From Pseudomonadota bacterium (GTDB lineage: Bacteria > Pseudomonadota > Gammaproteobacteria > Burkholderiales > Thiobacillaceae): a DNA stretch of 7,613 nucleotides. The notes below the pieces were generated by a model. That model saw only the letters and a program-made list of their open reading frames with translations, made no database searches and was not told the DNA's origin. The stretch spans positions 1 to 7,613 of the forward strand of contig JAJZTV010000094.1 of the NCBI GenBank assembly GCA_021847385.1, written 5' to 3'. The position numbers and the translations under genes were made by a program. Below, in pieces: positions 1 to 6,893 of the stretch. How positions within the stretch are numbered: position 1 is the stretch's first letter; each line of letters begins with the position of its first letter.

Positions 1-122
1 TCCTGGTCAAGCATCGCTTTCGCCGCATTCCCGTCGCCGACAATGGCAAGCTGGTCGGCATGCTCAGCCTGGGCGACGTCCACAAAGCCCTATTCAAGCG
101 GGCGGTGACCAGCAAGGCCTAA
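1..122 (+). CDS. CBS-domain protein, C-terminal end only (partial)
   Basis: Only the last 39 codons are in the window, read from base 3 to a TAA stop at 120-122. The translation contains HRFRRIPVADNGKLVGMLSL followed by GDV and a short basic tail. This is the pattern of the second half of a CBS domain: a beta strand with R(R)IPV, a turn with D/N-G-K-L-V-G, then a strand ending in S-x-G-D-V. CBS domains usually occur in pairs and bind adenine nucleotides, but what this protein regulates cannot be told from the fragment. A terminator follows 18 bases after the stop, so the gene is probably a separate transcription unit from the nitrate genes. The fold call is fairly sure; the function is unknown. 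Confidence 0.75.
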   Translation, partial: LVKHRFRRIPVADNGKLVGMLSLGDVHKALFKRAVTSKA

Positions 123-140
123 GCCCTTCCGCATCGCTCG

Positions 141-166
141 AAAAGGCCGGGCTCGCCCGGCCTTTT
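141..166 (+). terminator. Intrinsic terminator of the CBS-domain gene
   Basis: An 11-base inverted repeat, AAAAGGCCGGG / CCCGGCCTTTT, encloses a 4-base loop (CTCG). The stem is GC-rich at its core and ends in a T-run on the + strand and an A-run on the other, so it could work in both directions. It begins 18 bases after the stop codon and separates the upstream gene from the nirB control region. Confidence 0.85.
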
Positions 167-193
167 GCATTTCCGGTAGAGGCCTGCCCGGGT

Positions 194-228
194 GCTCGCG
201 AATTGTGCGCGGCGCGCCAAAACAGTGC
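194..228 (+). promoter_or_regulatory. Possible tandem NtrC-type enhancer sites upstream of nirB
   Basis: NtrC sites follow GCAC-N7-GTGC. Two near matches with the right spacing lie here: GCTC-N7-GTGC (194-208) and GCGC-N7-GTGC (214-228), each one base off. Their centres are 20 bp apart, about two helical turns, at roughly -118 and -98 from the predicted sigma-54 start at 319, which is a usual place for enhancer sites. A wider GCAC-N11-GTGC dyad (244-262) lies closer in. The region is GC-rich, so chance matches are possible and the call is tentative. Confidence 0.4.
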
Positions 229-292
229 CCGGTCATTGCGCGCGCACTACGCGTTCGCGTGCAAAGCTGCGCTGGCTGGGCAGTCCGGCATG

Positions 293-308
293 TGGCACGG
301 CCATTGCT
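293..308 (+). promoter_or_regulatory. Sigma-54 (-24/-12) promoter of nirB-nirD-nasA
   Basis: The bases TGGCACG-GCCA-TTGCT match the sigma-54 consensus TGGCACG-N4-TTGCW at every defined position, with exactly 10 bases between the GG (294-295) and the GC (306-307). The predicted transcript start is at about 319. The nirB leader hairpin begins at 322, three bases later, which independently supports this start. Sigma-54 promoters need an activator; NtrC is the expected one for nitrogen assimilation genes, but its gene is not in the window. Confidence 0.85.
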
Positions 309-321
309 ATAAGCTGGGCGT

Positions 322-379
322 GCCATCTGAAACGGTTTGCTTGAGGTGGCGAAACAGGCGATCAGGACAAAGGCGTCCT
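322..379 (+). promoter_or_regulatory. ANTAR-type two-hairpin antiterminator in the nirB leader
   Basis: P1 is formed by 322-328 (GCCATCT) and 344-350 (AGGTGGC), seven pairs with one G-U. Its apical loop contains AACGGT (331-336), overlapped by ACGGTT (332-337); both have A at 1 and G at 4, and the exact apical pairing is ambiguous. P2 is clear: AGGAC (364-368), loop AAAGGC (369-374), GTCCT (375-379), five pairs around a hexaloop with A1 and G4. The P2 3' strand is also the 5' arm of the terminator at 373-400, so P2 and the terminator exclude each other. This matches the known RNA target of ANTAR proteins such as NasR and EutV; NasT, encoded at 6055, is the likely partner. P1 is less certain than P2. 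Confidence 0.8.
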
Positions 380-407
380 TCCCCATGCGGGGGAGGACGC
401 TTTTTTT
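373..407 (+). terminator. Leader terminator (attenuator) before nirB
   Basis: A 12-pair stem (373-384 with 389-400, one G-U) and a 4-base loop ATGC are followed by seven T residues (401-407). It sits between the sigma-54 promoter and the nirB ribosome binding site, so transcripts should end after about 89 bases unless the P2 hairpin forms instead. It ends 31 bases before the chosen nirB start. Confidence 0.9.
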
Positions 408-438
408 ATGCCGGTCGCCCGACGAGAGGAAACGGGAA

Positions 439-2883
439 ATGCAGAAGATGAAATTGGTGATGGTGGGCAACGGCATGGCGGGCATGCGCACCATCGAGGA
501 ATTGCTCAAGATCGCGCCGGGACTCTACGACATCACGGTGTTCGGCGCCGAACTCCACCCGAATTACAACCGCATCCTGCTGTCGCCGGTATTGGCCGGC
601 GAGCAGACGACGCAAGACATCGTGCTGAACAGCATGGATTGGTATGCCGAAAACGGCATCCACCTGCACCTGGGTAAGAAGATCGGCCGGATCGACCGCA
701 AACGGCGCGTGGTCGAGGCCGAGGACGGTACGTGCGCCGAGTACGATCGTTTGCTGTTGGCGACAGGCTCCAATCCGTTCATGCTGCCGGTGCCCGGGGC
801 CGATTTGCCGGGGGTGATCTCCTTCCGCGACATCAGCGATGTCGAGGCGATGATCAACGCCTCCAGCCAGTACCGGCGCGCGGTGGTGATCGGCGGCGGC
901 CTGCTTGGCCTGGAGGCGGCCAACGGCCTCAAGCAGCGCGGCATGGACGTCAGCGTGGTGCATATCGGTTCCTGGCTGATGGAGCGGCAGTTGGACGAAC
1001 CGGCGGCGCGCTTGCTGCAAAAGAATCTGGAGACCAAGGGGCTGAAATTTCTGCTGCAGAAGCAGACGGCGGAATTGGTCAAGGGGGAGAGCGGCCGGGT
1101 CTGTGCGGTGAACTTCAAGGACGGCGACAGTGTGCCGGCCGATCTGGTGGTGATGGCCGTCGGCATCCGCCCTAACACCGCCTTGGCCGAGAGCGCCGGC
1201 ATCCACTGCGACCGTGGCATCGTGGTTAACGACACCTTGCAGACCTACGATCCACGCATCTATGCCGTGGGCGAGTGCGTCAGTCATCGCGGCGTCGCCT
1301 ACGGCCTGGTCGCGCCCTTGTTCGAGCAGGCCAAGGTCGCGGCCAACCATCTGGCCGAATACGGCATCGGCCGTTATGAAGGCTCGGTCACCTCGACCAA
1401 GCTCAAGGTCACCGGCATCGACCTGTTTTCGGCCGGCGACTTCGTCGGCGGCGAGGGTACCGAGTCGCTGGTCTTCTCCGACCCGAGCAGCGGCGATTAC
1501 AAGAAGGTGGTGATCAAGGACAACAAGCTGGTCGGCGCCTGCCTCTATGGCGACACGATCAACGGCGCCTGGTATTTCGATCTGCTGCGCGAGGGCACCG
1601 ACATCTCCCAGTTCCGCAAGACCCTGCTGTTCGGCCAGCACCATTTGGGCGATTCCGGCCACGGTCCGGCCGAGCACGTCGCCGCCCTGCCGGACAAGGC
1701 CGAGATCTGCGGCTGCAACGGCGTGTGCAAGGGCGACATCGTCAAGGCCATCGTCGACAAAAAGCTGTTCACGCTGGACGAGGTGCGCGCCCACACCAAG
1801 GCCTCCAGCTCCTGCGGCTCGTGCACCGGTCTGGTCGAGGCGGTGCTGGCCCATACCGTCGGCGGCGACTACTCGGCGGCGCCGAGCAAGAAGCCGCTGT
1901 GCAAATGCACCGAGCACAGCCACGACGAGGTGATCGCCGCGATCAAGGACCAGCCGCTCAAGACCATGCGCGCGGTGTTCGACTTCCTGGAATGGAAGAC
2001 GCCGGACGGCTGCGCCAGTTGCCGGCCGGCGCTGAACTATTATCTGCTCGCGCGCTGGCCGGGCGAGTACCAGGACGACGCGCAATCGCGCTTCATCAAC
2101 GAGCGCGCCCACGGCAACATCCAGAAGGACGGCACTTTCTCGGTGGTGCCGAGGATGTGGGGCGGTCTGACCAACCCCAGGGAGCTGCGCGCGATCGCCG
2201 ACGTGGCCGAAAAGTTCAAGGTGCCCGAGGTCAAGGTCACCGGCGGCCAGCGCATCGACCTGTTCGGCGTGAAGAAGGAAGACCTGCCGGCGATGTGGCA
2301 GGACCTGTCGGCTGCCGGCTTCGTCTCCGGCCATGCCTACGGCAAGGCCCTGCGCACGGTGAAGACCTGCGTCGGTGCGAAGTGGTGCCGCTTCGGCACC
2401 CAGGACTCGACCGGCCTCGGGGTCAAGCTGGAACAGTTGACCTGGGGCTCCTGGATGCCGCACAAGTTCAAGCTGGCGGTGTCCGGCTGCCCGCGCAACT
2501 GCGCCGAGGCGACGATCAAGGACTTTGGCGTGGTCTGCGTCGATTCCGGCTACGAGCTGCACGTCGGCGGCAACGGCGGCATCAAGGTGCGCGTCACCGA
2601 TCTGCTGTGCAAGGTCGAGACCGAAGCGCAGGTCATGGAGTACTGCGGCGCCTTCACCCAGCTCTACCGCGAAGAGGCGCACTACCTGGAGCGCACCGCA
2701 CCCTGGGTCGAGCGGGTCGGCCTGAATTACATCAAGGGCCGCATCGTGGACGATGCTGCCGGGCGTGCCGCACTGTTCGAGCGCTTCAAATACGGCCAGC
2801 AATTTGCCCAGGTCGACCCATGGAAGGAACGGGCCGAGGGGGTCGACGCCGCCGAGTTCCAGACCATCCGTATCACTGCCTGA
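439..2883 (+). CDS. nirB: NADH-dependent assimilatory nitrite reductase, large subunit
   Basis: The product (814 aa; E. coli NirB is about 847) reduces nitrite to ammonium in the cytoplasm using NADH, FAD, iron-sulfur clusters and siroheme. Visible motifs in order: FAD-binding GNGMAG (10-15); NADH-binding GGGLLG (152-157); AVGE (276-279), the second FAD contact of this fold; BFD-type [2Fe-2S] cysteines C424/C426 and C459/C462; a second set of the same spacing, C488/C490 and C525/C528; then the siroheme/[4Fe-4S] ligands C644, C650, C684 and C688 (C-x5-C and C-x3-C). The ATG at 439 is chosen because AGAGGA lies 8 bases upstream and the dinucleotide-binding motif follows at the usual distance. 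The open frame reaches back to a TTG at 337, but that would lie inside the leader hairpins. The gene leads the operon; nirD follows after 17 bases. Older names for the same role include nasB and nasD. Confidence 0.95.
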   Translation: MQKMKLVMVGNGMAGMRTIEELLKIAPGLYDITVFGAELHPNYNRILLSPVLAGEQTTQDIVLNSMDWYAENGIHLHLGKKIGRIDRKRRVVEAEDGTCAEYDRLLLATGSNPFMLPVPGADLPGVISFRDISDVEAMINASSQYRRAVVIGGGLLGLEAANGLKQRGMDVSVVHIGSWLMERQLDEPAARLLQKNLETKGLKFLLQKQTAELVKGESGRVCAVNFKDGDSVPADLVVMAVGIRPNTALAESAGIHCDRGIVVNDTLQTYDPRIYAVGECVSHRGVAYGLVAPLFEQAKVAANHLAEYGIGRYEGSVTSTKLKVTGIDLFSAGDFVGGEGTESLVFSDPSSGDYKKVVIKDNKLVGACLYGDTINGAWYFDLLREGTDISQFRKTLLFGQHHLGDSGHGPAEHVAALPDKAEICGCNGVCKGDIVKAIVDKKLFTLDEVRAHTKASSSCGSCTGLVEAVLAHTVGGDYSAAPSKKPLCKCTEHSHDEVIAAIKDQPLKTMRAVFDFLEWKTPDGCASCRPALNYYLLARWPGEYQDDAQSRFINERAHGNIQKDGTFSVVPRMWGGLTNPRELRAIADVAEKFKVPEVKVTGGQRIDLFGVKKEDLPAMWQDLSAAGFVSGHAYGKALRTVKTCVGAKWCRFGTQDSTGLGVKLEQLTWGSWMPHKFKLAVSGCPRNCAEATIKDFGVVCVDSGYELHVGGNGGIKVRVTDLLCKVETEAQVMEYCGAFTQLYREEAHYLERTAPWVERVGLNYIKGRIVDDAAGRAALFERFKYGQQFAQVDPWKERAEGVDAAEFQTIRITA

Positions 2884-2900
2884 ATTCGTTAGGAAGAAAA

Positions 2901-3257
2901 ATGTCCGATTGGATTGCCATTGCAAAATTCGACGACCTGCCGCGCATGGGTGCCCGGGTGGTGCAGTTCGACACCGTGCGGGTCGCCGTGTTCCGCACCT
3001 CGAGCGATGAGGTGTTCGCCGTCAAGGATGCCTGTCCCCATCGCGGCGGCCCGTTGTCGCAGGGTATCGTCCATGGCACGCTGGTGACCTGCCCCTTGCA
3101 CAATTGGCGCATCGATCTGGCCACCGGTGAGGCTGTGCAGCCGGACCGGGGTTGCGCGCACACCTACCAAACCAGGGTGGAGGCCGGCCAGGTCTATCTG
3201 CGTCTGGCCGCCGGCAAGTCGGCAGCAGCCACGGAGTCGTGTGCCAGCCATGCCTGA
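2901..3257 (+). CDS. nirD: Nitrite reductase small subunit, Rieske-type ferredoxin
   Basis: The product (118 aa) is a NirD-family protein with a complete Rieske [2Fe-2S] ligand set: C45-P-H47-R-G-G and C64-P-L-H67-N-W, that is C-x-H and C-x2-H. E. coli NirD lacks these ligands and is thought to be only structural; this version should bind a cluster and carry electrons. It resembles NasE and, more closely in context, NasG of Paracoccus denitrificans, which links NADH oxidation on the nitrite reductase to the nitrate reductase. AGGAAG lies 4 bases before the ATG at 2901. The stop overlaps the nasA start by 8 bases, which suggests coupled translation. The last 15 or so residues are an Ala/Ser-rich tail outside the Rieske fold. 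Confidence 0.92.
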   Translation: MSDWIAIAKFDDLPRMGARVVQFDTVRVAVFRTSSDEVFAVKDACPHRGGPLSQGIVHGTLVTCPLHNWRIDLATGEAVQPDRGCAHTYQTRVEAGQVYLRLAAGKSAAATESCASHA

Positions 3258-5943
3258 AGTTAAAAGCGTCTGCTGTTACTGCGGTGTCGGTTGCGGCGTG
3301 CTGATCGAGCACGACGGCGTGCACATCACCGGCGTGCGCGGCGATCCGGAGCATCCGGCCAATTACGGCCGGCTATGCACCAAGGGCACGACCCTGCATC
3401 TGACTGCACAGGCCGGCGGCCGCTGTTTGTATCCGGCCTTGCGGCAGGATAAGGCGGCCCCACGGCAACGGGTGGATTGGGATGTCGCGCTGAATACGGC
3501 GGCCGCAAAATTCGCCGCGATCATCCGCGAGCATGGGCCCGAGGCGGTCGGCATCTACCTCTCGGGCCAGCTGTCGACCGAGGATTATTACGTCTTCAAC
3601 AAGCTGATGAAAGGCCTGATCGGCAGCAACAACGTCGATACCAATTCGCGCTTGTGCATGTCCAGTGCGGTGGCCGGCTACAAGGCCACCTTGGGTGCCG
3701 ACGCGCCGCCGGCCTGTTACGACGATGTCGACCAGGCCGGGGTGATCTTCATCGTCGGTTCCAATACCGCTTGGGCGCATCCCGTGCTGTATCGGCGCAT
3801 CGAAGCGGCGCGCAAGGCCAATCCCGAGCTCAAGCTGATCGTCGCCGATCCGCGCCGAACCGATACCGCGCGCGATGCCGATCTCCATCTGCCCATCCTG
3901 CCCGGTTCCGACGTGGCCCTGTTCAATGCCATGCTGCATGTCCTGGTTGCGGAAGGCCGCATCGATCAGGCCTACATCGCGGCCCACACCGAGGGCTGGC
4001 CGACTTTGCGCGCGCTGGTGGCCGACTACCCGCCGGAGCACGCGGCCGAGCTGTGCGACATCCCGGCGGCGGATATCGTGCGCGCCGCCCGCCTGTTTGC
4101 CGACGGCCCGAGCCTCTCGCTTTACTGCCAGGGCCTGAACCAATCCAGCCACGGCGTCGACAAGAATGCGGCGCTGATCAATCTTCATCTCGCCACCGGT
4201 CAGATCGGCCGGCCCGGTTGCGGCCCGTTCTCGCTCACCGGCCAATCCAACGCCATGGGCGGGCGCGAGGTCGGCGGCCTGGCCAATCTGCTCTCCGCCC
4301 ATCGCGACCTGAGCAAGCCGGCGCATCGCGCCGAGGTCGCGCGGCTGTGGGGCGTGGACAGTGTGCCGGAGCAACCGGGCAAGCCGGCCGTCGAGCTGTT
4401 CGAGGCGGTGCGCCGCGGCGAGATCCGCGCCTTGTGGGTGGTCTGCACCAACCCGGCCCAGTCGTTGCCGAATCAAGGGGTGGTGCACGAAGCTTTGGCG
4501 AAAGTCGAGTTTTTGGTGGTGCAGGAGGCCTTCGCCGATACCGAAACCGTGGCCTATGCCGACCTCTTGCTGCCTGCCGCGACCTGGGGCGAGAAGGACG
4601 GCACCATGACCAATTCCGAGCGGCGCATCGGCCGGGTACGTGCGGCCGTGCCGCCACCGGGCGAGGCTCGGCCCGATTGGGCGATCGGTGTCGATTTCGC
4701 CCGGCGGCTCGGTGCGCGGCTAGGCCGCGATGGCGGCCGCCTGTTTCCCTATCAAACGGCCGAGCAGGTCTGGAACGAGCATCGCGAATCGACGCGCGGC
4801 CGCGACCTGGATATCACGGGCCTGTCCTACGCCTTGCTCGATAGGCAAGGGCCGCAGCAGTGGCCGTTCGCCGAAGGGGCCGGCAAAGGGATGGCCCGGC
4901 TGTACGCCGACGGGGTGTTTCCGACCGACACCGGCCGGGCGCGGTTTTACAGCGCGGCCTGGCAGCCGGTGGCCGAGCCGGTGGATATGGACTATCCCTT
5001 GAGCCTCACTACCGGCCGGCTGCGTGACCAATGGCATACCATGAGCCGAACCGGCCTGGTGCCGCGCCTCTATAGCCATGTCGAGGAGCCGCAGCTTTCC
5101 ATGCACCCCGCCGATATGGCTCGCCGCCGGCTGCGGGACGGCGAGTTGGTCCGGGTGCAAAGCCGGCGTGGCCAGCTCGTGTTGCCGGTGAAGGCGGATA
5201 CGGACCAGCGCGCGGGCCAAGTCTTTCTGCCCATGCATTGGGGTGGCCGCTTTATGGCGGGACTGGGCACCAATGCCTTGACCGTCGATCGGTGCGATGC
5301 GGTGTCCTGTCAACCCGAACTCAAACATGCCGCGGTCGAGGTCGTGCCGGCAAGCCTTATGCATCCGCTGGCCCTGATGCTGCATGGCGATGGGGTCGAG
5401 TGGCTGCGGCGGCTGCAGCCTTATCTCAAGCGCTTCGCCTATGCCAGCCTGGGCCTGGTTGGGCGCGAGCAGTGCGTGGTGGTGTTGCGTGCCGCGTCGG
5501 CCGTGCCGCTGGCGGATGCCGACCTGGCGGAACTCGATCGCATGCTCGGCCTGGACGACCCGCAGACCACGATGTCATTCGTCGATACCGGTCGGGGCAT
5601 CTCCAAACGTGCGCGCATCGTCGACGGCCGGATTGCGGCGGTGCGCCTGTACGGCGAGGTCGCCGCCGTCGATTGGCTCAAGGCGTTCATGGCGCAAGCG
5701 GCCGACGTCCAAGCGCTACGGGCCTGGCTGCTGGCGCCGCTGACGGCGCCGCCGCAAGCACCGCAGGGCCATGGCCGCATCGTCTGCAACTGCAAGAACG
5801 TGTCCGAGGCGGAAATCAAAACGGCGGTGGCGGAGGGCGCCGATCTCGATGCGCTCAAGAACCGGCTGCGCTGCGGCACCGAATGCGGCTCGTGCGTGCC
5901 GGAACTCAAACGCCTGCTCGCGGAGCAGGCGGTGCCGGCCTGA
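3250..5943 (+). CDS. nasA: Assimilatory nitrate reductase catalytic subunit (Mo-bisMGD)
   Basis: The product (897 aa) reduces nitrate to nitrite in the cytoplasm; no signal peptide is seen, unlike periplasmic NapA. The N terminus binds a [4Fe-4S] cluster through C8, C11, C15 and C43 (C-x2-C-x3-C-x27-C), with the conserved Lys at 45. C136 in NSRLCMSSA is the likely molybdenum ligand. The molybdopterin-binding C-terminal part starts near LTTGRLRDQWHTMSRTG (from about residue 582). Beyond it comes a region with SFVDTGRGISKRARIVDGR, then a BFD-type [2Fe-2S] domain with C846/C848 and C879/C882, as in Klebsiella NasA. The ATG at 3250 is chosen because the cluster motif follows at residue 8; a GTG at 3241 in the same frame has better spacing to GGAG (3233-3236) and would add three residues. 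No dedicated flavoprotein partner lies in the window, so electrons may come through NirB and NirD. Confidence 0.93.
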   Translation: MPEVKSVCCYCGVGCGVLIEHDGVHITGVRGDPEHPANYGRLCTKGTTLHLTAQAGGRCLYPALRQDKAAPRQRVDWDVALNTAAAKFAAIIREHGPEAVGIYLSGQLSTEDYYVFNKLMKGLIGSNNVDTNSRLCMSSAVAGYKATLGADAPPACYDDVDQAGVIFIVGSNTAWAHPVLYRRIEAARKANPELKLIVADPRRTDTARDADLHLPILPGSDVALFNAMLHVLVAEGRIDQAYIAAHTEGWPTLRALVADYPPEHAAELCDIPAADIVRAARLFADGPSLSLYCQGLNQSSHGVDKNAALINLHLATGQIGRPGCGPFSLTGQSNAMGGREVGGLANLLSAHRDLSKPAHRAEVARLWGVDSVPEQPGKPAVELFEAVRRGEIRALWVVCTNPAQSLPNQGVVHEALAKVEFLVVQEAFADTETVAYADLLLPAATWGEKDGTMTNSERRIGRVRAAVPPPGEARPDWAIGVDFARRLGARLGRDGGRLFPYQTAEQVWNEHRESTRGRDLDITGLSYALLDRQGPQQWPFAEGAGKGMARLYADGVFPTDTGRARFYSAAWQPVAEPVDMDYPLSLTTGRLRDQWHTMSRTGLVPRLYSHVEEPQLSMHPADMARRRLRDGELVRVQSRRGQLVLPVKADTDQRAGQVFLPMHWGGRFMAGLGTNALTVDRCDAVSCQPELKHAAVEVVPASLMHPLALMLHGDGVEWLRRLQPYLKRFAYASLGLVGREQCVVVLRAASAVPLADADLAELDRMLGLDDPQTTMSFVDTGRGISKRARIVDGRIAAVRLYGEVAAVDWLKAFMAQAADVQALRAWLLAPLTAPPQAPQGHGRIVCNCKNVSEAEIKTAVAEGADLDALKNRLRCGTECGSCVPELKRLLAEQAVPA

Positions 5944-6024
5944 AACCCGTATCGTGCCGGCCGATGGCGTCCGCCGGCGGCCGGGTGTTTCGGCTTGGAC
6001 GGCGCCGGATCATGCTGCGCCAGG

Positions 6025-6040
6025 TGGCATCGAAATTGCC
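6025..6040 (+). promoter_or_regulatory. Sigma-54 (-24/-12) promoter of nasT
   Basis: TGGCATC-GAAA-TTGCC matches TGGCACG-N4-TTGCW at nine of the twelve defined positions, and the GG (6026-6027) to GC (6038-6039) spacing is the required 10 bases. The predicted start is about 6051, only four bases before the nasT ATG. No clear NtrC site was found just upstream, which is inside the nasA coding region. Confidence 0.65.
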
Positions 6041-6054
6041 TATATGACTGGACT

Positions 6055-6648
6055 ATGAAGCCAACAGATACACATGACACGCTAAAGGTTTTGGTCATCA
6101 GCCAGTCGCGCAAGCGCCTGAACCTGCTGCTGGATGCGCTCGCCGAGTGCCCGGAGGGACACCATGTCGTCGGCCGGCTGGATCAGGCGATCAATCTGCC
6201 GGACTGGGTCGAAGAGCTGGTGCCGGACATCGTCGTCATGGATACCGACTCGCCCAGCCGCGACACCTTGGAGCAGATTTGCGTCACCACCCAGCAATCG
6301 CCGAGGCCTATCGTGATGTTCACGCAGGACGACCGGCGCGAGGCGATGCAATCGGCAGTGCAGGCCGGTGTGACTTGCTATATCGCCGACGGCCTCAAAG
6401 CGGAACGGGTGCAGTCCATCTTGCAATTGGCGCAGGCGCAGTTCGAACAGATGAATAACCTGCGCCTTGAATTGCAGCGAACGCGCCAGGAGTTGCAAGA
6501 GCACAAGTTGGTGGAACGGGCCAAGCTGCAGTTGATGAAACAGCACGGGCTGAGCGAGGACTCGGCTTATCGTCAGATGCGCAAAGAGGCGATGAGCCGG
6601 CGCTTGCGCTTGGCCGATGTCGCGCGCGTGTTGCTGAAACAGGGGTGA
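6055..6648 (+). CDS. nasT: ANTAR-domain transcription antiterminator, NasT type
   Basis: The product (197 aa) has an N-terminal receiver-like domain (about 10-128), a helical, probably coiled-coil linker (about 130-150) and a C-terminal ANTAR RNA-binding domain (about 138-195) with ERAKLQLMKQHGLSEDSAYRQ and KEAMSRRLR. The receiver lacks the usual acidic pair after strand 1 (S16-Q17 instead) but keeps an Asp at 63 in VVMDTDSPSRD; this motif and RPIVMFT are typical of NasT. NasT proteins bind two-hairpin leader RNAs to prevent termination and are held back by the nitrate/nitrite sensor NasS when nitrate is absent. Targets are visible at 322-379 and 7491-7562. No nasS gene is next to it in the window. 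The ATG at 6055 is the only good start, yet no Shine-Dalgarno sequence precedes it. A TTG at 5995 in the same frame would add 20 residues that do not look like the family. Confidence 0.9.
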   Translation: MKPTDTHDTLKVLVISQSRKRLNLLLDALAECPEGHHVVGRLDQAINLPDWVEELVPDIVVMDTDSPSRDTLEQICVTTQQSPRPIVMFTQDDRREAMQSAVQAGVTCYIADGLKAERVQSILQLAQAQFEQMNNLRLELQRTRQELQEHKLVERAKLQLMKQHGLSEDSAYRQMRKEAMSRRLRLADVARVLLKQG

Positions 6649-6764
6649 CGCCAGGCCGCCCTGTTTTGGGGTCCGGTGCCTTCATTTGGGGCGGGCGCAT
6701 CGCGGCGTCTTCTATCCAATGCACGTCGATTGCCGCACAGCGCGGAATCCAGGCCGCTTGTTGT

Positions 6765-6780
6765 TGGTATGAGACTTGCT
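6765..6780 (+). promoter_or_regulatory. Sigma-54-like promoter upstream of the globin gene
   Basis: TGGTATG-AGAC-TTGCT matches TGGCACG-N4-TTGCW at ten of twelve defined positions, with the exact GG (6766-6767) to GC (6778-6779) spacing. The predicted start is about 6791, which gives a leader of roughly 103 bases before the globin ATG. No NtrC site or NorR-type GT-N7-AC core was seen between the nasT stop and this promoter. It is the weakest of the four matches after the nasT one, but position and spacing support it. Confidence 0.55.
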
Positions 6781-6797
6781 GTTAGACAACCGCCGGC

Positions 6798-6819
6798 GTA
6801 CCGCCCGGTGCGTCGGTAC
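6798..6819 (+). promoter_or_regulatory. Leader hairpin upstream of the globin terminator
   Basis: A perfect 6-base inverted repeat GTACCG (6798-6803) / CGGTAC (6814-6819) encloses a 10-base loop. It starts 7 bases after the predicted sigma-54 transcript start. Bases 6801-6808 (CCGCCCGG), partly in this hairpin, are also perfectly complementary to the 3' arm of the terminator downstream (6866-6873), so the two could form alternative structures. The loop is not an ANTAR hexaloop. Confidence 0.4.
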
Positions 6820-6849
6820 TTCTTCATGTATTCGCCTAATTTTGTGCGA

Positions 6850-6880
6850 CCGCTCGGCCTGAAGGCCGGGCGGACTTTTT
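6850..6880 (+). terminator. Intrinsic terminator just before the globin ribosome binding site
   Basis: A 10-pair stem (6850-6859 with 6864-6873, one G-U) and loop TGAA are followed by AC and five T residues. It ends only four bases before the globin GGAAG sequence. It may end nasT transcripts, whose stop codon lies about 200 bases upstream, but it also lies downstream of the sigma-54-like promoter and so would act as an attenuator for the globin gene. Confidence 0.8.
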
Positions 6881-6893
6881 GATTGGAAGCGCG

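Noticed and set aside
335..355. Alternative P1 hairpin in the nirB leader (GTTTGC with GC-G-AAAC, loop TGAGGT)
   Set aside because: Its loop has T rather than A at position 1, it needs a bulge, and it conflicts with the better seven-pair stem at 322-350.
337..438. In-frame upstream extension of nirB to the TTG at 337
   Set aside because: It would run through both leader hairpins and the terminator, and AGAGGA correctly placed before 439 supports the shorter protein.
1725..2900. Long + strand open frame leading into nirD from inside nirB
   Set aside because: It overlaps well-supported nirB sequence and reads as low-complexity Arg/Gly-rich text; only the part from the ATG at 2901 looks like a protein.
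406..2925. Very long open frame on the - strand opposite nirB
   Set aside because: It is a mirror frame of a GC-rich gene; its translation shows no family motif and the + strand has full NirB motifs.
5957..5984. GC-rich inverted repeat CCGGCCG / CGGCCGG after nasA, as a terminator
   Set aside because: It has a 14-base loop and no T tract, so termination is unlikely; in such GC-rich sequence it may be chance.
6649..6790. NorR-type GT-N7-AC sites for NO control of the globin gene
   Set aside because: I searched from the nasT stop to the predicted start and found no properly spaced core.
6676..6882. Small + strand open frame of 68 codons between nasT and the globin gene
   Set aside because: It spans the promoter, leader hairpin and terminator, has no ribosome binding site, and its composition is not protein-like.
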